Shown: one piece after another, positions 17,021-24,711 of the stretch | Layout: each line of letters begins with the position of its first letter | Position numbering within the stretch: the first letter of the stretch is position 1 | Origin: Thermospira aquatica | GTDB lineage: Bacteria; Spirochaetota; Brevinematia; Brevinematales; Thermospiraceae | Length of the DNA stretch: 64,000 nt | Direction: 5' to 3' | Assembly: GCF_023525255.1 (NCBI RefSeq) | Contig: NZ_CP073355.1 | Location: forward strand, 2,232,001-2,296,000 | Notes under the pieces: model-generated | Databases searched by the model: none | The model's input: the letters and a program-made list of their open reading frames with translations, nothing else | Told to the model about the DNA's origin: nothing | Program-made: the position numbers and the translations under genes

Positions 17021-17677
17021 TTATTCCTTTTTTCGAAGCGGAGAAACATACTCATCAACCAGAGGAATCTCAATGCGCGCAATCGTCACTCCATGTTTGG
17101 AACCAATCCGAAACAGGGAAGGATCCAGCCCCATCCCGCGAAGAAGAAGAACCACAAGAGCTATACCAAGTCCCGCCCCTTCTGTCGTGTCCATTTGTTC
17201 AGCATAATATTGAGCGAGATCAGTATACTCCATAGCTAGTTTCAACTTCATTCTTACTCTATATTCCTCTATGGCAATAATTTCAGAATTATTCATTACC
17301 TCAAAAACTATTGCATTCTTGTGCCAATTGACACGAAATTCTACCCACAGATCGTGTTCTTTGAGAATTTTTTCGTATTTTTCGTATTCCTGTTTTTCAA
17401 GCATCTCTTTAAACTCAATCAGGCCATTCACATACTCACCCATGTTATTGATGTCAAGATGATTTTCAAGGAAAAACACTCGTTTGAGATTTGCCTTGGT
17501 CGCGTTCACCACCAATTCTTTCACACAAGAGTAAATCGGATCAATAAAATCCTCTTTGCCAACGTCGAGGAAAATCTCCGAGATAAACTCTCGAATATTT
17601 TCATTAACCTCTTCATTATGATAATAAAAACGAACATGAAACTTCGTCTGATTCTTGAACTGGCTAAACCACCCCAT
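17021..17677 (-). CDS. GHKL ATPase domain protein without kinase helix
   Basis: A 218-residue protein with a histidine-kinase/anti-sigma type ATPase fold. The N-box is KELVVNATKAN (Glu54, Asn58), a degenerate G1 box is EVMNNSE, and the G2 box is TTEGAGLGIALV with GAGLG at about 167-171. Between N-box and G1 lies a charged helical insert. There is no HisKA domain, membrane helix or receiver. Similar stand-alone ATPases are common in spirochaetes and may act on partner proteins, but the partner is not evident. It heads the minus-strand chain running to the macrodomain gene. Confidence 0.75.
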   Translation of the reverse strand: MGWFSQFKNQTKFHVRFYYHNEEVNENIREFISEIFLDVGKEDFIDPIYSCVKELVVNATKANLKRVFFLENHLDINNMGEYVNGLIEFKEMLEKQEYEKYEKILKEHDLWVEFRVNWHKNAIVFEVMNNSEIIAIEEYRVRMKLKLAMEYTDLAQYYAEQMDTTEGAGLGIALVVLLLRGMGLDPSLFRIGSKHGVTIARIEIPLVDEYVSPLRKKE

Positions 17678-17854
17678 ATTTGGCCCCTTTTTATCAAAGT
17701 ATATGTATATTATACAGATTTTAAAAAAAAAGTCTATAGTTTTCTTTAAAAAAATACAAAAATGCTTTTATTCAAGATTTGTACAATCAGCTGATACAAA
17801 ATCCCTCTCTTCTCGATAACCTCACAAAATGAAAACCCCTATCAGGAAGGTACC

Positions 17855-17915
17855 CCCGTTGCGTCAAATAAAAAAGTACTCGAAATTCGAATCATTGCCT
17901 CATAAAAAAAAGTAC
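17855..17915. repeat. IS copy 1 left end with tandem transposase-site repeats
   Basis: Two direct motifs begin at TTGC 17859 and TTGC 17895, each followed by TCA, an A-rich tract and AGTACT. The same arrangement, inverted, forms the other end, so these are probably paired transposase-binding sites. Confidence 0.75.
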
Positions 17916-19154
17916 TCAAAAATTCCATACAGTTTCCTCCAAATTTTTGTTTTTTACATTCTTTTTCTTTTGAAGGCTGTAAAGTTTTCTCTGGCAAGCT
18001 GTAATTTTTTGTCTTAGGTGAAACAAATCGAGAGCCTTATAAAGCCTTGTTAGGCGTTCCTTTTGTGCCTCACTTACATAAGAGCTTTCTAAAAGCCGCT
18101 GGTAGGGAGTTTTAATATCATCATGCTTCTTTTGCACCTTGCTTCCGATTCTCTTTTTCTCTGTCATTTTCATAACCGGTTGAAAAAAGTTGGCATAAAG
18201 CCTGAGATACGCATAGAGTCGGTTCAAGTAGTAGACTTCTTCCTCGGTATCGTAGCGAAAGTACCCAACATTCTGGCGGACTATGGAATAGTTTTTCTGC
18301 TCAACGTAGCAGTTATCATTGGAACGGGAGCTTCGCCCCCTTGTAAATTTTATCTGGTGCTTCTCACACCAATCACGCAGAGGATGATTAATAAATTCAG
18401 CACCGGTATCAGAATCAATTCCCCGTAACTCAAAAGGAAGTCTTCTTTGGACTTTTTCTATGGCTTCTCTTACCCATTTTGAAGCCTTGTTTTTGATTGC
18501 CACAAGCTCTGTCCAACCGCTCCAAACATCCACCATATTTAATGTTTGAGCAAAATCTCCCCGGCTATTTCCTCCCTCATGGGCAACCAGATCAATCTCC
18601 ATAAAACCAGGGCAATTTTCATCCCACTCTGCCCACGTGCGTATAGCTATTTGTTGCTTTAACAACGTTCCAGGCTTTGTACCTTTTCGTCCTTTTATCT
18701 CAAGCTTTTTACGCTCATGTTTCAAAAGTCGGTCAATACTTGAAGCACTTATATGTCGCAAGTTTTCTATAGCCTGTGGAGAACCGTGGAGATGTCCGTT
18801 TGCTAAGAGATTATCTAAAACTTCATTTAAAATTGGCTTTAAACGTTTGCCACACATGTAGTTTTCAATTTCCCAGACCTTTTTTAGAAGTTTTAGTTCC
18901 TCTTCGCCGAATTTTTTCTTTCTGCCAGGTCTTTTGCCCTTCTTGGCTATGTCGGCTTTAAGGTAATTTTTTTTGCCTACATAGATGGTTTTTCCGTGCT
19001 GCCTCAAGAGCCTGGCGGCATAGTTTCGGTTTTTTAAACCTGTTATCCTCACAAAATAATCCAGTATCTCCATTTTTTCCTTTTTGCTGGCTTTTTGATA
19101 CTCTTTCGCCGTTTCCCTGTAAATAGGTCTCCTTTCAAACATCGCTAACTCCAC
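17916..19154 (-). CDS. DDE (integrase-core) transposase
   Basis: A 412-residue transposase with an N-terminal helix-turn-helix region (about 25-75, basic linker RPGRKKK) and an rve-type catalytic core. The likely triad is Asp188 (EIDLVAH), Asp249 (SDTGAEF) and Glu285 (CYVEQKN), with a 35-residue gap between the last two as expected. The start is GTG 19154, with GGAGG six bases before it; ATG 19142 is an alternative. A perfect 7-bp inverted repeat overlaps the start of that Shine-Dalgarno. The IS family was not assigned; IS481-like or ISNCY groups are possible. Confidence 0.92.
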   Translation of the reverse strand: MELAMFERRPIYRETAKEYQKASKKEKMEILDYFVRITGLKNRNYAARLLRQHGKTIYVGKKNYLKADIAKKGKRPGRKKKFGEEELKLLKKVWEIENYMCGKRLKPILNEVLDNLLANGHLHGSPQAIENLRHISASSIDRLLKHERKKLEIKGRKGTKPGTLLKQQIAIRTWAEWDENCPGFMEIDLVAHEGGNSRGDFAQTLNMVDVWSGWTELVAIKNKASKWVREAIEKVQRRLPFELRGIDSDTGAEFINHPLRDWCEKHQIKFTRGRSSRSNDNCYVEQKNYSIVRQNVGYFRYDTEEEVYYLNRLYAYLRLYANFFQPVMKMTEKKRIGSKVQKKHDDIKTPYQRLLESSYVSEAQKERLTRLYKALDLFHLRQKITACQRKLYSLQKKKNVKNKNLEETVWNF

Positions 19155-19163
19155 CTTTTACCT

Positions 19164-19180
19164 CCAGTTCTTTGAACTGG
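19164..19180. promoter_or_regulatory. Hairpin next to the transposase Shine-Dalgarno
   Basis: CCAGTTC and GAACTGG form a perfect 7-bp stem with a 3-base loop. On the minus strand its last bases run into the GGAGG ribosome-binding site, so it could mask translation of read-through transcripts, a known control in other IS elements. Confidence 0.55.
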
Positions 19181-19194
19181 ATTATTTTACACAA

Positions 19195-19261
19195 ATTTAA
19201 AGTACTTTTTTATTTTGAAGCAACGTTCCCTTTTCGAGTACTTTTATTATGAAGCAATTCG
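19195..19261. repeat. IS copy 1 right end with tandem transposase-site repeats
   Basis: On the minus strand TTGC occurs at 19257 and 19223, each followed by TCA, an A-rich tract and AGTACT, giving a 34-bp period. The outermost bases read CGAATTGC inward. Confidence 0.75.
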
Positions 19262-19266
19262 GGTAC

Positions 19267-19294
19267 TTGACAAATAAAAATGTTTCCTTAAAAT
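19267..19294 (+). promoter_or_regulatory. Promoter of the hisB-hisH-hisA-ispG operon
   Basis: A perfect TTGACA (19267-19272) and TAAAAT (19289-19294) are 16 bp apart. The -35 box begins at the base after the IS target duplication. Confidence 0.7.
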
Positions 19295-19324
19295 ATAAAG
19301 AAGGGAAAAAAGAAGGAGAACCTT

Positions 19325-19915
19325 ATGAGACAGGGGACATTTTCCCGTAAAACACGGGAAACCCACCTCGATCTTTCGCTCGACCTCGATGGGAATGGTG
19401 TCTATGAAATTAATACTGGAGTAGGATTTTTCAATCATATGCTTGAAACCATTTCTCGACACAGTCTTATCAATATCTCTCTTAGTGGAAGTGGAGATAT
19501 TCACGTAGACTATCATCACCTCGTTGAGGATACAGGCATTCTCCTCGGTCATGCTCTTATACAACTGTTAGGGGACAAAAGAGGACTCAAGAGATTCGGC
19601 TGGGCTATACTCCCTCTCGATGAAGCTCTTGTCGAAGTGAGTATAGACATCAGTGGAAGACCTTTCTATGTCTCCAATCTTTCAAACTATAAAGGTTTGA
19701 TTGGCAATTTTGACATGGAGTTGGGCGATGTGTTTTTCCAGGGATTTGCTTCGATGGGATACACCCTTCACATCCTTGTTCAAAGAGGTGAAAACCGTCA
19801 CCACATCCTGGAAGCATCCTGCAAAGCTTTTGCTCATGCTTTACGACAAGCTATTCAAATTGATCAAGACCATCCTTCCCTTCTCCCTACAACCAAAGAC
19901 TATTTTGGGGCTTGA
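19325..19915 (+). CDS. hisB: Imidazoleglycerol-phosphate dehydratase
   Basis: Histidine biosynthesis, conversion of IGP to imidazole-acetol phosphate. The 196-residue monofunctional form shows the metal-binding FFNHMLE motif near 36-42, the DYHHLVEDTG motif near 62-71, and the C-terminal ENRHHILEASCKAFA repeat of it. AAGGAG precedes the ATG. It begins a compact operon with hisH, hisA and ispG; the remaining his genes are not in the window. Confidence 0.96.
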   Translation: MRQGTFSRKTRETHLDLSLDLDGNGVYEINTGVGFFNHMLETISRHSLINISLSGSGDIHVDYHHLVEDTGILLGHALIQLLGDKRGLKRFGWAILPLDEALVEVSIDISGRPFYVSNLSNYKGLIGNFDMELGDVFFQGFASMGYTLHILVQRGENRHHILEASCKAFAHALRQAIQIDQDHPSLLPTTKDYFGA

Positions 19916-19923
19916 GAAAAGCT

Positions 19924-20553
19924 ATGATTGCTATTGTTGACTATAACATGGGAAATATCGCAAGTGTATACAATGCTTTTGTACGTATAGGTGTTGCCTC
20001 TGAAAAGCTCAAGGTCATAAGAACTGCTCAAGAAATTGAACAGGCCTCAGCACTCGTTTTACCCGGCGTGGGTGCATTTAATGATGCGATGATGCATCTT
20101 CGAGAACAAAATCTCGTCCATGCCATCCAGAGGCATGTCCAACAACAGAAACCTCTTTTAGGAATTTGTCTCGGGTATCAACTTCTCTTTGAAGAGGGTG
20201 AAGAAGGAAACAAGACAGAGGGACTTGGCCTGGTGCAAGGAAACGTGGTTCGTTTTTCTATCGATCTTCCCATACCGCATATAGGCTGGAGCACAACTAT
20301 TCTCAGACAAAACAAAGAGATATTTGACTCTTTGCCTCAAAATGTGTATTTTTATTATGATCATGCCTATTATCCTGAAGTGAAGGAGAGTGACGTGATT
20401 GCCTGTGAGACAGAGTACGGGATCCGTTATGTTTCGGGAATCCAGAAAGGTTTAACGTTTGGCTTTCAGTTCCATCCTGAAAAAAGTCATACTTTTGGTC
20501 TGCGCCTTCTTTCCAATTTTGTCTCTATTTTATCAGAGAGAGGATTCATATGA
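19924..20553 (+). CDS. hisH: Imidazole glycerol phosphate synthase, glutamine amidotransferase subunit
   Basis: HisH supplies ammonia from glutamine to HisF. The 209-residue class I amidotransferase shows MIAIVDYNMGN at the start, the oxyanion PGVGAF near 48, the nucleophile loop LLGICLGYQLL (catalytic Cys near 80) and the QFHPEKS His-Glu pair near 187. ATG 19924 is preferred over an in-frame TTG at 19912, because it matches the conserved family N-terminus. It begins 8 bases after hisB and overlaps hisA by four bases (ATGA). The HisF partner is not in view. Confidence 0.95.
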   Translation: MIAIVDYNMGNIASVYNAFVRIGVASEKLKVIRTAQEIEQASALVLPGVGAFNDAMMHLREQNLVHAIQRHVQQQKPLLGICLGYQLLFEEGEEGNKTEGLGLVQGNVVRFSIDLPIPHIGWSTTILRQNKEIFDSLPQNVYFYYDHAYYPEVKESDVIACETEYGIRYVSGIQKGLTFGFQFHPEKSHTFGLRLLSNFVSILSERGFI

Positions 20554-21269
20554 TTATCATTCCAGCTATTGATATCAAAAACAAAAAATGCGTCCGTCTC
20601 GTGCAGGGAAACCCCGAGTTTGAAACAGTCTACTCCGACGATCCCATATTCCAGGCACAGTTCTGGGAAAGAGAAGGAGCAAAAAGACTGCATATCGTTG
20701 ACCTTGACGGTGCTTTTAATGGGAAGCCTCAAAATATTGATTTGATTGAGCGAATTGTCCAGGAAGTGCATATCGAAATCGATGTGGGAGGCGGTATTCG
20801 AGACAATCGTGTGATTCGTGCTCTCCGAAGTCGGGGTGTTCACAAGGTGGTTATTGGTACTGCTGTCATGGATAACCGGAAGTTTGTTCGCAACCTCTGT
20901 AAAAGTGATCCTGAAGGAGTAGTTATAGCCATTGATGCCTCAGATGGCTTCGTCGTCAAAAATGGATGGAAAGAGATTACATCAACCCGTGCCGTTGATC
21001 TCCTCAAAGAGATAGAGGATTTTGGTGTTTCGGAGGTTATTTATACCGATATCAGTCGAGATGGCACTCTCGAGGGACCTAACTATGATGCCATTGAAAC
21101 AATGCTCACGGTATCAGATATCCCTATCATCGTTTCAGGAGGTATCTCCTCTCTCGAAGATCTCAAACGATTAAAAGAGTATGAATCAATGGGTCTAAAA
21201 GGCGTCATCGTCGGTAAAGCCCTCTATGAAGGAAAGTTTACCCTTCCAGAGGCCCTTCAATACGTATGA
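20550..21269 (+). CDS. hisA: ProFAR isomerase HisA
   Basis: TIM-barrel isomerase of histidine synthesis, 239 residues. The catalytic Asp lies in MIIIPAIDIKNKKCVRLVQG (Asp8) and the second in YTDISRDGTL near residue 168; the half-barrel phosphate sites are DVGGGIRDN near 77 and VSGGISSLED near 193. It overlaps hisH and ispG by four bases on each side, indicating tight translational coupling. Confidence 0.95.
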   Translation: MIIIPAIDIKNKKCVRLVQGNPEFETVYSDDPIFQAQFWEREGAKRLHIVDLDGAFNGKPQNIDLIERIVQEVHIEIDVGGGIRDNRVIRALRSRGVHKVVIGTAVMDNRKFVRNLCKSDPEGVVIAIDASDGFVVKNGWKEITSTRAVDLLKEIEDFGVSEVIYTDISRDGTLEGPNYDAIETMLTVSDIPIIVSGGISSLEDLKRLKEYESMGLKGVIVGKALYEGKFTLPEALQYV

Positions 21270-22345
21270 TCAAGCGGCGAAAAACACGTCAGATATACGT
21301 TGGACATGTAGCTGTCGGAGGAGATGCACCTATTTCCATTCAGTCAATGACAAGTGTTCCCACGGTCGATGTACAGGCTGTTCTTACCCAGATACGTCGT
21401 CTCGAAGAGGTGGGATGTGATATTGTCCGATTGGGTGTTCCTGACCGGGAAAGTGCTCAAGCTATCGGTGAGATTAAAAAATATTCAAAACTCCCCCTGG
21501 TTGCAGACATCCATTTTGATTACCGCCTCGCTCTTATCGCCATTGAACAAGGTGTTGACGGTCTAAGACTCAACCCTGGAAACATCCGTAACCGTGAACA
21601 TGTAGAGGCTGTTGTTCGTGCCTGTAAAGAGCGCAAGATCCCTATTCGCATTGGTGTAAACAGCGGTTCCATTGATCGAAGCCGCTATGCTCACCCCACG
21701 GCAGAAGCTCTGGTGGATTCTGCTCTTACCCATATCAAAATTCTCGAGGATCTCGATTTTTTTGACATCAAGGTTTCTCTCAAATCTTCTGATGTCCCCA
21801 CCATGGTAGAAGCGTATAGATTATTCTCTACTCAAAGAGACTATCCCCTGCATCTCGGTGTTACGGAAGCTGGTCCTTTAAGTCAGGCACTCATCAAAAG
21901 TGGCATCGGAATAGGAAGTCTCCTCCTCGATGGTATAGGAGATACTCTGAGGGTATCCATTACAGGCGATAATCTCGAAGACGAAGTAGAAGCAGCCCGT
22001 ATCATTCTTCGAAGCCTCAACCTGCGCAAGGAAGGAATAGAAATCATCTCATGTCCAACCTGCGCCAGAAAAGAGTTTGATGTTGCGAGAACTGTTGAGC
22101 TTTTCCAGCAGAAAACCAGACACATACGCCACTACCTCCGAGTGGCCATCATGGGATGTGTCGTAAATGGTCCCGGAGAAGCCCTCGAATCCGACATCGG
22201 CATAGCGATAGGCAAATCCTCTGCCATTATCATAGAAAATGGTGAAAAAACTTCTCTGAAAATTCCCCACCCTACTCCTGAAGCTATTTCAGACGTCCTG
22301 GTAAAGGAAGTAACAAAGCGTATTGAAAATCAAAACTTGACATAA
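21266..22345 (+). CDS. ispG: 4-hydroxy-3-methylbut-2-en-1-yl diphosphate synthase IspG (GcpE)
   Basis: Iron-sulfur enzyme of the MEP isoprenoid pathway that makes HMBPP. The 359 residues form the bacterial two-domain type: a TIM barrel beginning with SIQSMTSVPTVDV and a cluster domain with Cys ligands in CPTCAR near 262 and GCVVNGPGEA near 298. Its placement behind histidine genes is unusual but the ATGA overlap with hisA is clear. It supplies precursors for uppS and the prenyl synthase genes elsewhere in the window. The promoter of the next gene begins inside its last codons. Confidence 0.95.
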   Translation: MIKRRKTRQIYVGHVAVGGDAPISIQSMTSVPTVDVQAVLTQIRRLEEVGCDIVRLGVPDRESAQAIGEIKKYSKLPLVADIHFDYRLALIAIEQGVDGLRLNPGNIRNREHVEAVVRACKERKIPIRIGVNSGSIDRSRYAHPTAEALVDSALTHIKILEDLDFFDIKVSLKSSDVPTMVEAYRLFSTQRDYPLHLGVTEAGPLSQALIKSGIGIGSLLLDGIGDTLRVSITGDNLEDEVEAARIILRSLNLRKEGIEIISCPTCARKEFDVARTVELFQQKTRHIRHYLRVAIMGCVVNGPGEALESDIGIAIGKSSAIIIENGEKTSLKIPHPTPEAISDVLVKEVTKRIENQNLT

Positions 22346-22365
22346 CTATCCTATCGCGCTATACT
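22337..22365 (+). promoter_or_regulatory. Promoter of the esterase gene, overlapping the ispG stop
   Basis: TTGACA (22337-22342) and TATACT (22360-22365) with a 17-bp spacer. The -35 box encodes the last two residues of IspG. Confidence 0.7.
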
Positions 22366-22398
22366 TTTGCTATCGAAAGAACTAAAAAGGAGACAAGT

Positions 22399-23727
22399 AT
22401 GCGAGGAATAAATTTTTTATTTCTCCTTTTCCTCCCGGGATGGATGGCATTTGCTCAAACAGCCCAATATCAGATTGTGAGAAATTTTTCTTCCCGTTTT
22501 GTGGATCCGAGAACGATCATTATATATCTTCCTGCTGGCTATTCCAAATCAACCAACAAATATCCCGTTCTTTACATGCATGATGGACAAAACCTCTTTG
22601 AAAGTCAGAAAACAGGACTCAAAGGAGCCGGTAGTCCTGTAAAATGGAATGTAGATGAAGCTCTTGAAACACTCATAAGTAAAAAATTAGCCAATCCGTG
22701 TATTATTGTAGGTATTTTCAACACAGCAAAAAGGATAGAAGAATACTCTCCCCCAACCAATTCTTCCTGGAGAGGCCTGTTGGGCAACTATTCCAGATTT
22801 ATTGTGGAAGAATTGAAACCTTGGATAGATAGCAATTATCGTACTGATCCCTCTCCAAGAACAACAGGGGTGATGGGTTCCTCCATGGGAGGATTGGCTT
22901 CGTTTTATCTTCAGATGTGGTATCCAGAGGTTTTTGGGTTTGCGGGAGTAGTCTCCCCTTCTTTCTGGTGGGGAAATGAGCAAGTTCTCTCCCATATGAA
23001 TGAAGGAAACTGGAAAAATGTTCAGTTGATGTATATTGATGCTGGATGGAGAGAGTCAGACGAAATGATCGTACCGGCAAGACACGTCTATACAAAACTT
23101 TCCTCAAAACTGGGTGATCGCCTGTGGTATTATGAAGACAGAAACGGCACCCATTCTGAAGGCTCCTGGCAAAACCGTGTTTTTATCCCTCTTCTTCTCT
23201 TTACTGGCAAGGAAAAACCCACGTTTTCTTCCTGGACCCCCATCATAGACCCACCAGTCATTGGTATAAATGACAGAAGTGCTGTTACCATCGAGGTAAG
23301 CTACGAAAATGGTTTAAAACGTACCTTTTTCCCTTCACTCTCGTCAAAGGATATGAGTATTTCGAAAGAATATATCCTGGGCAAAGCTGCCGGTCCAGCA
23401 ACCTTAACGATTTCTACACCGTGGGGAACAACGTCCACAAATCTGACCATCCTTGCCAGAAGCAGAGATGATATCATCATCCATTTTAAGTCCTCAAAAG
23501 CTTTAACGATGGAGGTTTTTCTCTACGTAAGCAACAATATCCAGACACAAACCAACTGGCAGATTTCTTTTCTCAAAACTAACGAAATCTCCCTCATCGA
23601 AAAACGAGGAACGCGCTACCATTTTCGTGTTTTGGACGAAACGGGAAAACCCCTCGAAAGAAATGGAAAACCCATGGAACTCTCGGTAACCTTTACGCGT
23701 GACAGGGACTACGTACTTGACTTCTGA
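22399..23727 (+). CDS. Secreted esterase-like alpha/beta hydrolase
   Basis: A 442-residue protein with signal peptide 1-20 (ending FAQ) and an esterase D-type alpha/beta-hydrolase domain. The nucleophile elbow is GSSMGG with Ser162; DAGWRESDEM near 214 and NGTHSEGSW near 250 are probable acid and His positions. After about residue 270 comes a C-terminal part with beta-sandwich character that was not identified and may bind carbohydrate. AAAGGAG precedes the ATG. Substrate unknown; feruloyl or acetyl-ester cleavage of polysaccharide is common in the family. Its last 19 bases overlap the convergent thioesterase gene. Confidence 0.85.
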   Translation: MRGINFLFLLFLPGWMAFAQTAQYQIVRNFSSRFVDPRTIIIYLPAGYSKSTNKYPVLYMHDGQNLFESQKTGLKGAGSPVKWNVDEALETLISKKLANPCIIVGIFNTAKRIEEYSPPTNSSWRGLLGNYSRFIVEELKPWIDSNYRTDPSPRTTGVMGSSMGGLASFYLQMWYPEVFGFAGVVSPSFWWGNEQVLSHMNEGNWKNVQLMYIDAGWRESDEMIVPARHVYTKLSSKLGDRLWYYEDRNGTHSEGSWQNRVFIPLLLFTGKEKPTFSSWTPIIDPPVIGINDRSAVTIEVSYENGLKRTFFPSLSSKDMSISKEYILGKAAGPATLTISTPWGTTSTNLTILARSRDDIIIHFKSSKALTMEVFLYVSNNIQTQTNWQISFLKTNEISLIEKRGTRYHFRVLDETGKPLERNGKPMELSVTFTRDRDYVLDF

Positions 23728-24128
23728 TCAAGAAAGCGCAGAAAAGCTTTTTCAACCTCTTCTGCCACAGCAAGTTTTCCATCAACGGTGGTGGTTGCTA
23801 CTACCCTGCCCTGAGCAATGAGTTTTTCATCGGGAAGTCGGTAGATATCTTGATAAAAAATATACTTGAGTTTTCCTTCTTTTTCAAAGGCAAGCCGGCA
23901 GACAAACTCATCACCACTACGTAAGGGATATTTATACGCTATCTCAATCCTGGCAACAAAAGCATCTATACCCTTGTAATGAAGATCTGCAAAATCAAGC
24001 CCTAGAGATTTCATAAATTCATGACGGGTGTGTTCCATATAATTCTGATAGACCGCATTGTTCACCACCCCCTGCAAATCACATTCGTAATCTCTTACCT
24101 TAAACACCAGTTCGTAAATATAATTCAT
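23709..24128 (-). CDS. Acyl-CoA thioesterase, YbgC/4HBT hotdog family
   Basis: A 139-residue single hotdog domain. The N-terminal VRDYECDLQGVVNNAVYQNYMEHTR is the 4-hydroxybenzoyl-CoA thioesterase signature, with Asp near 17 as the catalytic acid. Such enzymes hydrolyse short acyl-CoA; exact substrate unknown. AAGGAG precedes ATG 24128. It lies 18 bp after the DUF4416 gene and likely shares its transcript. Confidence 0.9.
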   Translation of the reverse strand: MNYIYELVFKVRDYECDLQGVVNNAVYQNYMEHTRHEFMKSLGLDFADLHYKGIDAFVARIEIAYKYPLRSGDEFVCRLAFEKEGKLKYIFYQDIYRLPDEKLIAQGRVVATTTVDGKLAVAEEVEKAFLRFLDQKSST

Positions 24129-24146
24129 GACAGTCTCCTTTTTTCT

Positions 24147-24704
24147 CTACTTTTCTGTGTGGCGAGGTATATTGCCGCCTATAGCCTTCAACTGTTTATA
24201 GTAAATTTCACGAATCTCTTTCAAGATACGCTTATAGTCGTCACTTGCATAATCCGGATACGTCCATGGCCAGCTTTGCCAATTTTTCTTATGGTAGTGA
24301 AGGGTCACCTCGGCATAAATCCCCCTGGCAAGGTAAATTCTATGCATCTGATCCTTCGTGGTCGCTAAAATAAACTTTCCCAACTGCATATACCCGGGAT
24401 CTAAATTTACCAACCTTTTCCCCTCAACAGCCAATTCTTCTTCTATGTTGTTGGTTTGTAGCTTAATCTCAACAATTTCTTCAGGTTGAATCAATTTTTC
24501 AAAAGAGAGGAAAACACGAAAGATAGGAACCCCCATTTCCTCATCATAATAATGGGTAAACGAAAATTCAAAAGGAGGACTTTCATAATCCAGAACACCA
24601 TAAAGTGAACATACTCTTTCCCTGGCAAGAAGGTACCTCTTCTCATCAGAAAAGAGTACCCCTATCACAAGTTTCACCGGTTCATGTTCAAAAGGCTTAC
24701 CCAC
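24147..24704 (-). CDS. DUF4416 family protein
   Basis: A 185-residue protein matching the DUF4416 family, whose members start with KLVIGVLFSDE and contain a YYDEEMG segment and the late LNLDPGY-like motif (here LVNLDPGYMQLGKF near 117), followed by KDQMHRIYLARGIYAEVTL. Function unknown. The family is seen mainly in spirochaetes and deltaproteobacteria-like diderm anaerobes. The start is GTG 24704 with GAGG before it. It follows the outer-membrane barrel gene after 7 bases. Confidence 0.85.
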   Translation of the reverse strand: MGKPFEHEPVKLVIGVLFSDEKRYLLARERVCSLYGVLDYESPPFEFSFTHYYDEEMGVPIFRVFLSFEKLIQPEEIVEIKLQTNNIEEELAVEGKRLVNLDPGYMQLGKFILATTKDQMHRIYLARGIYAEVTLHYHKKNWQSWPWTYPDYASDDYKRILKEIREIYYKQLKAIGGNIPRHTEK

Positions 24705-24711
24705 AACATCC

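Larger units (their letters stand above)
17854..19261 (-). mobile_element. Insertion sequence, intact copy 1 (about 1.41 kb)
   Basis: A complete IS carrying one transposase gene. The 5-bp repeat GGTAC flanks it at 17849-17853 and 19262-19266 (the left end carries one extra C relative to the other copy). Each end bears two direct copies of a TTGCnTCA-A/T-rich-AGTACT motif, about 34-36 bp apart. A second, decayed copy lies at 26351-27802. The IS lies between the GHKL ATPase gene and the promoter of hisB. Confidence 0.9.

Noticed and set aside
17855-19261. Direct repeats at the IS ends considered as a short CRISPR-like array.
   Set aside because: Only two units per end, inverted between ends and flanking a transposase; the intervening DNA is not spacer-like and no cas gene is present.
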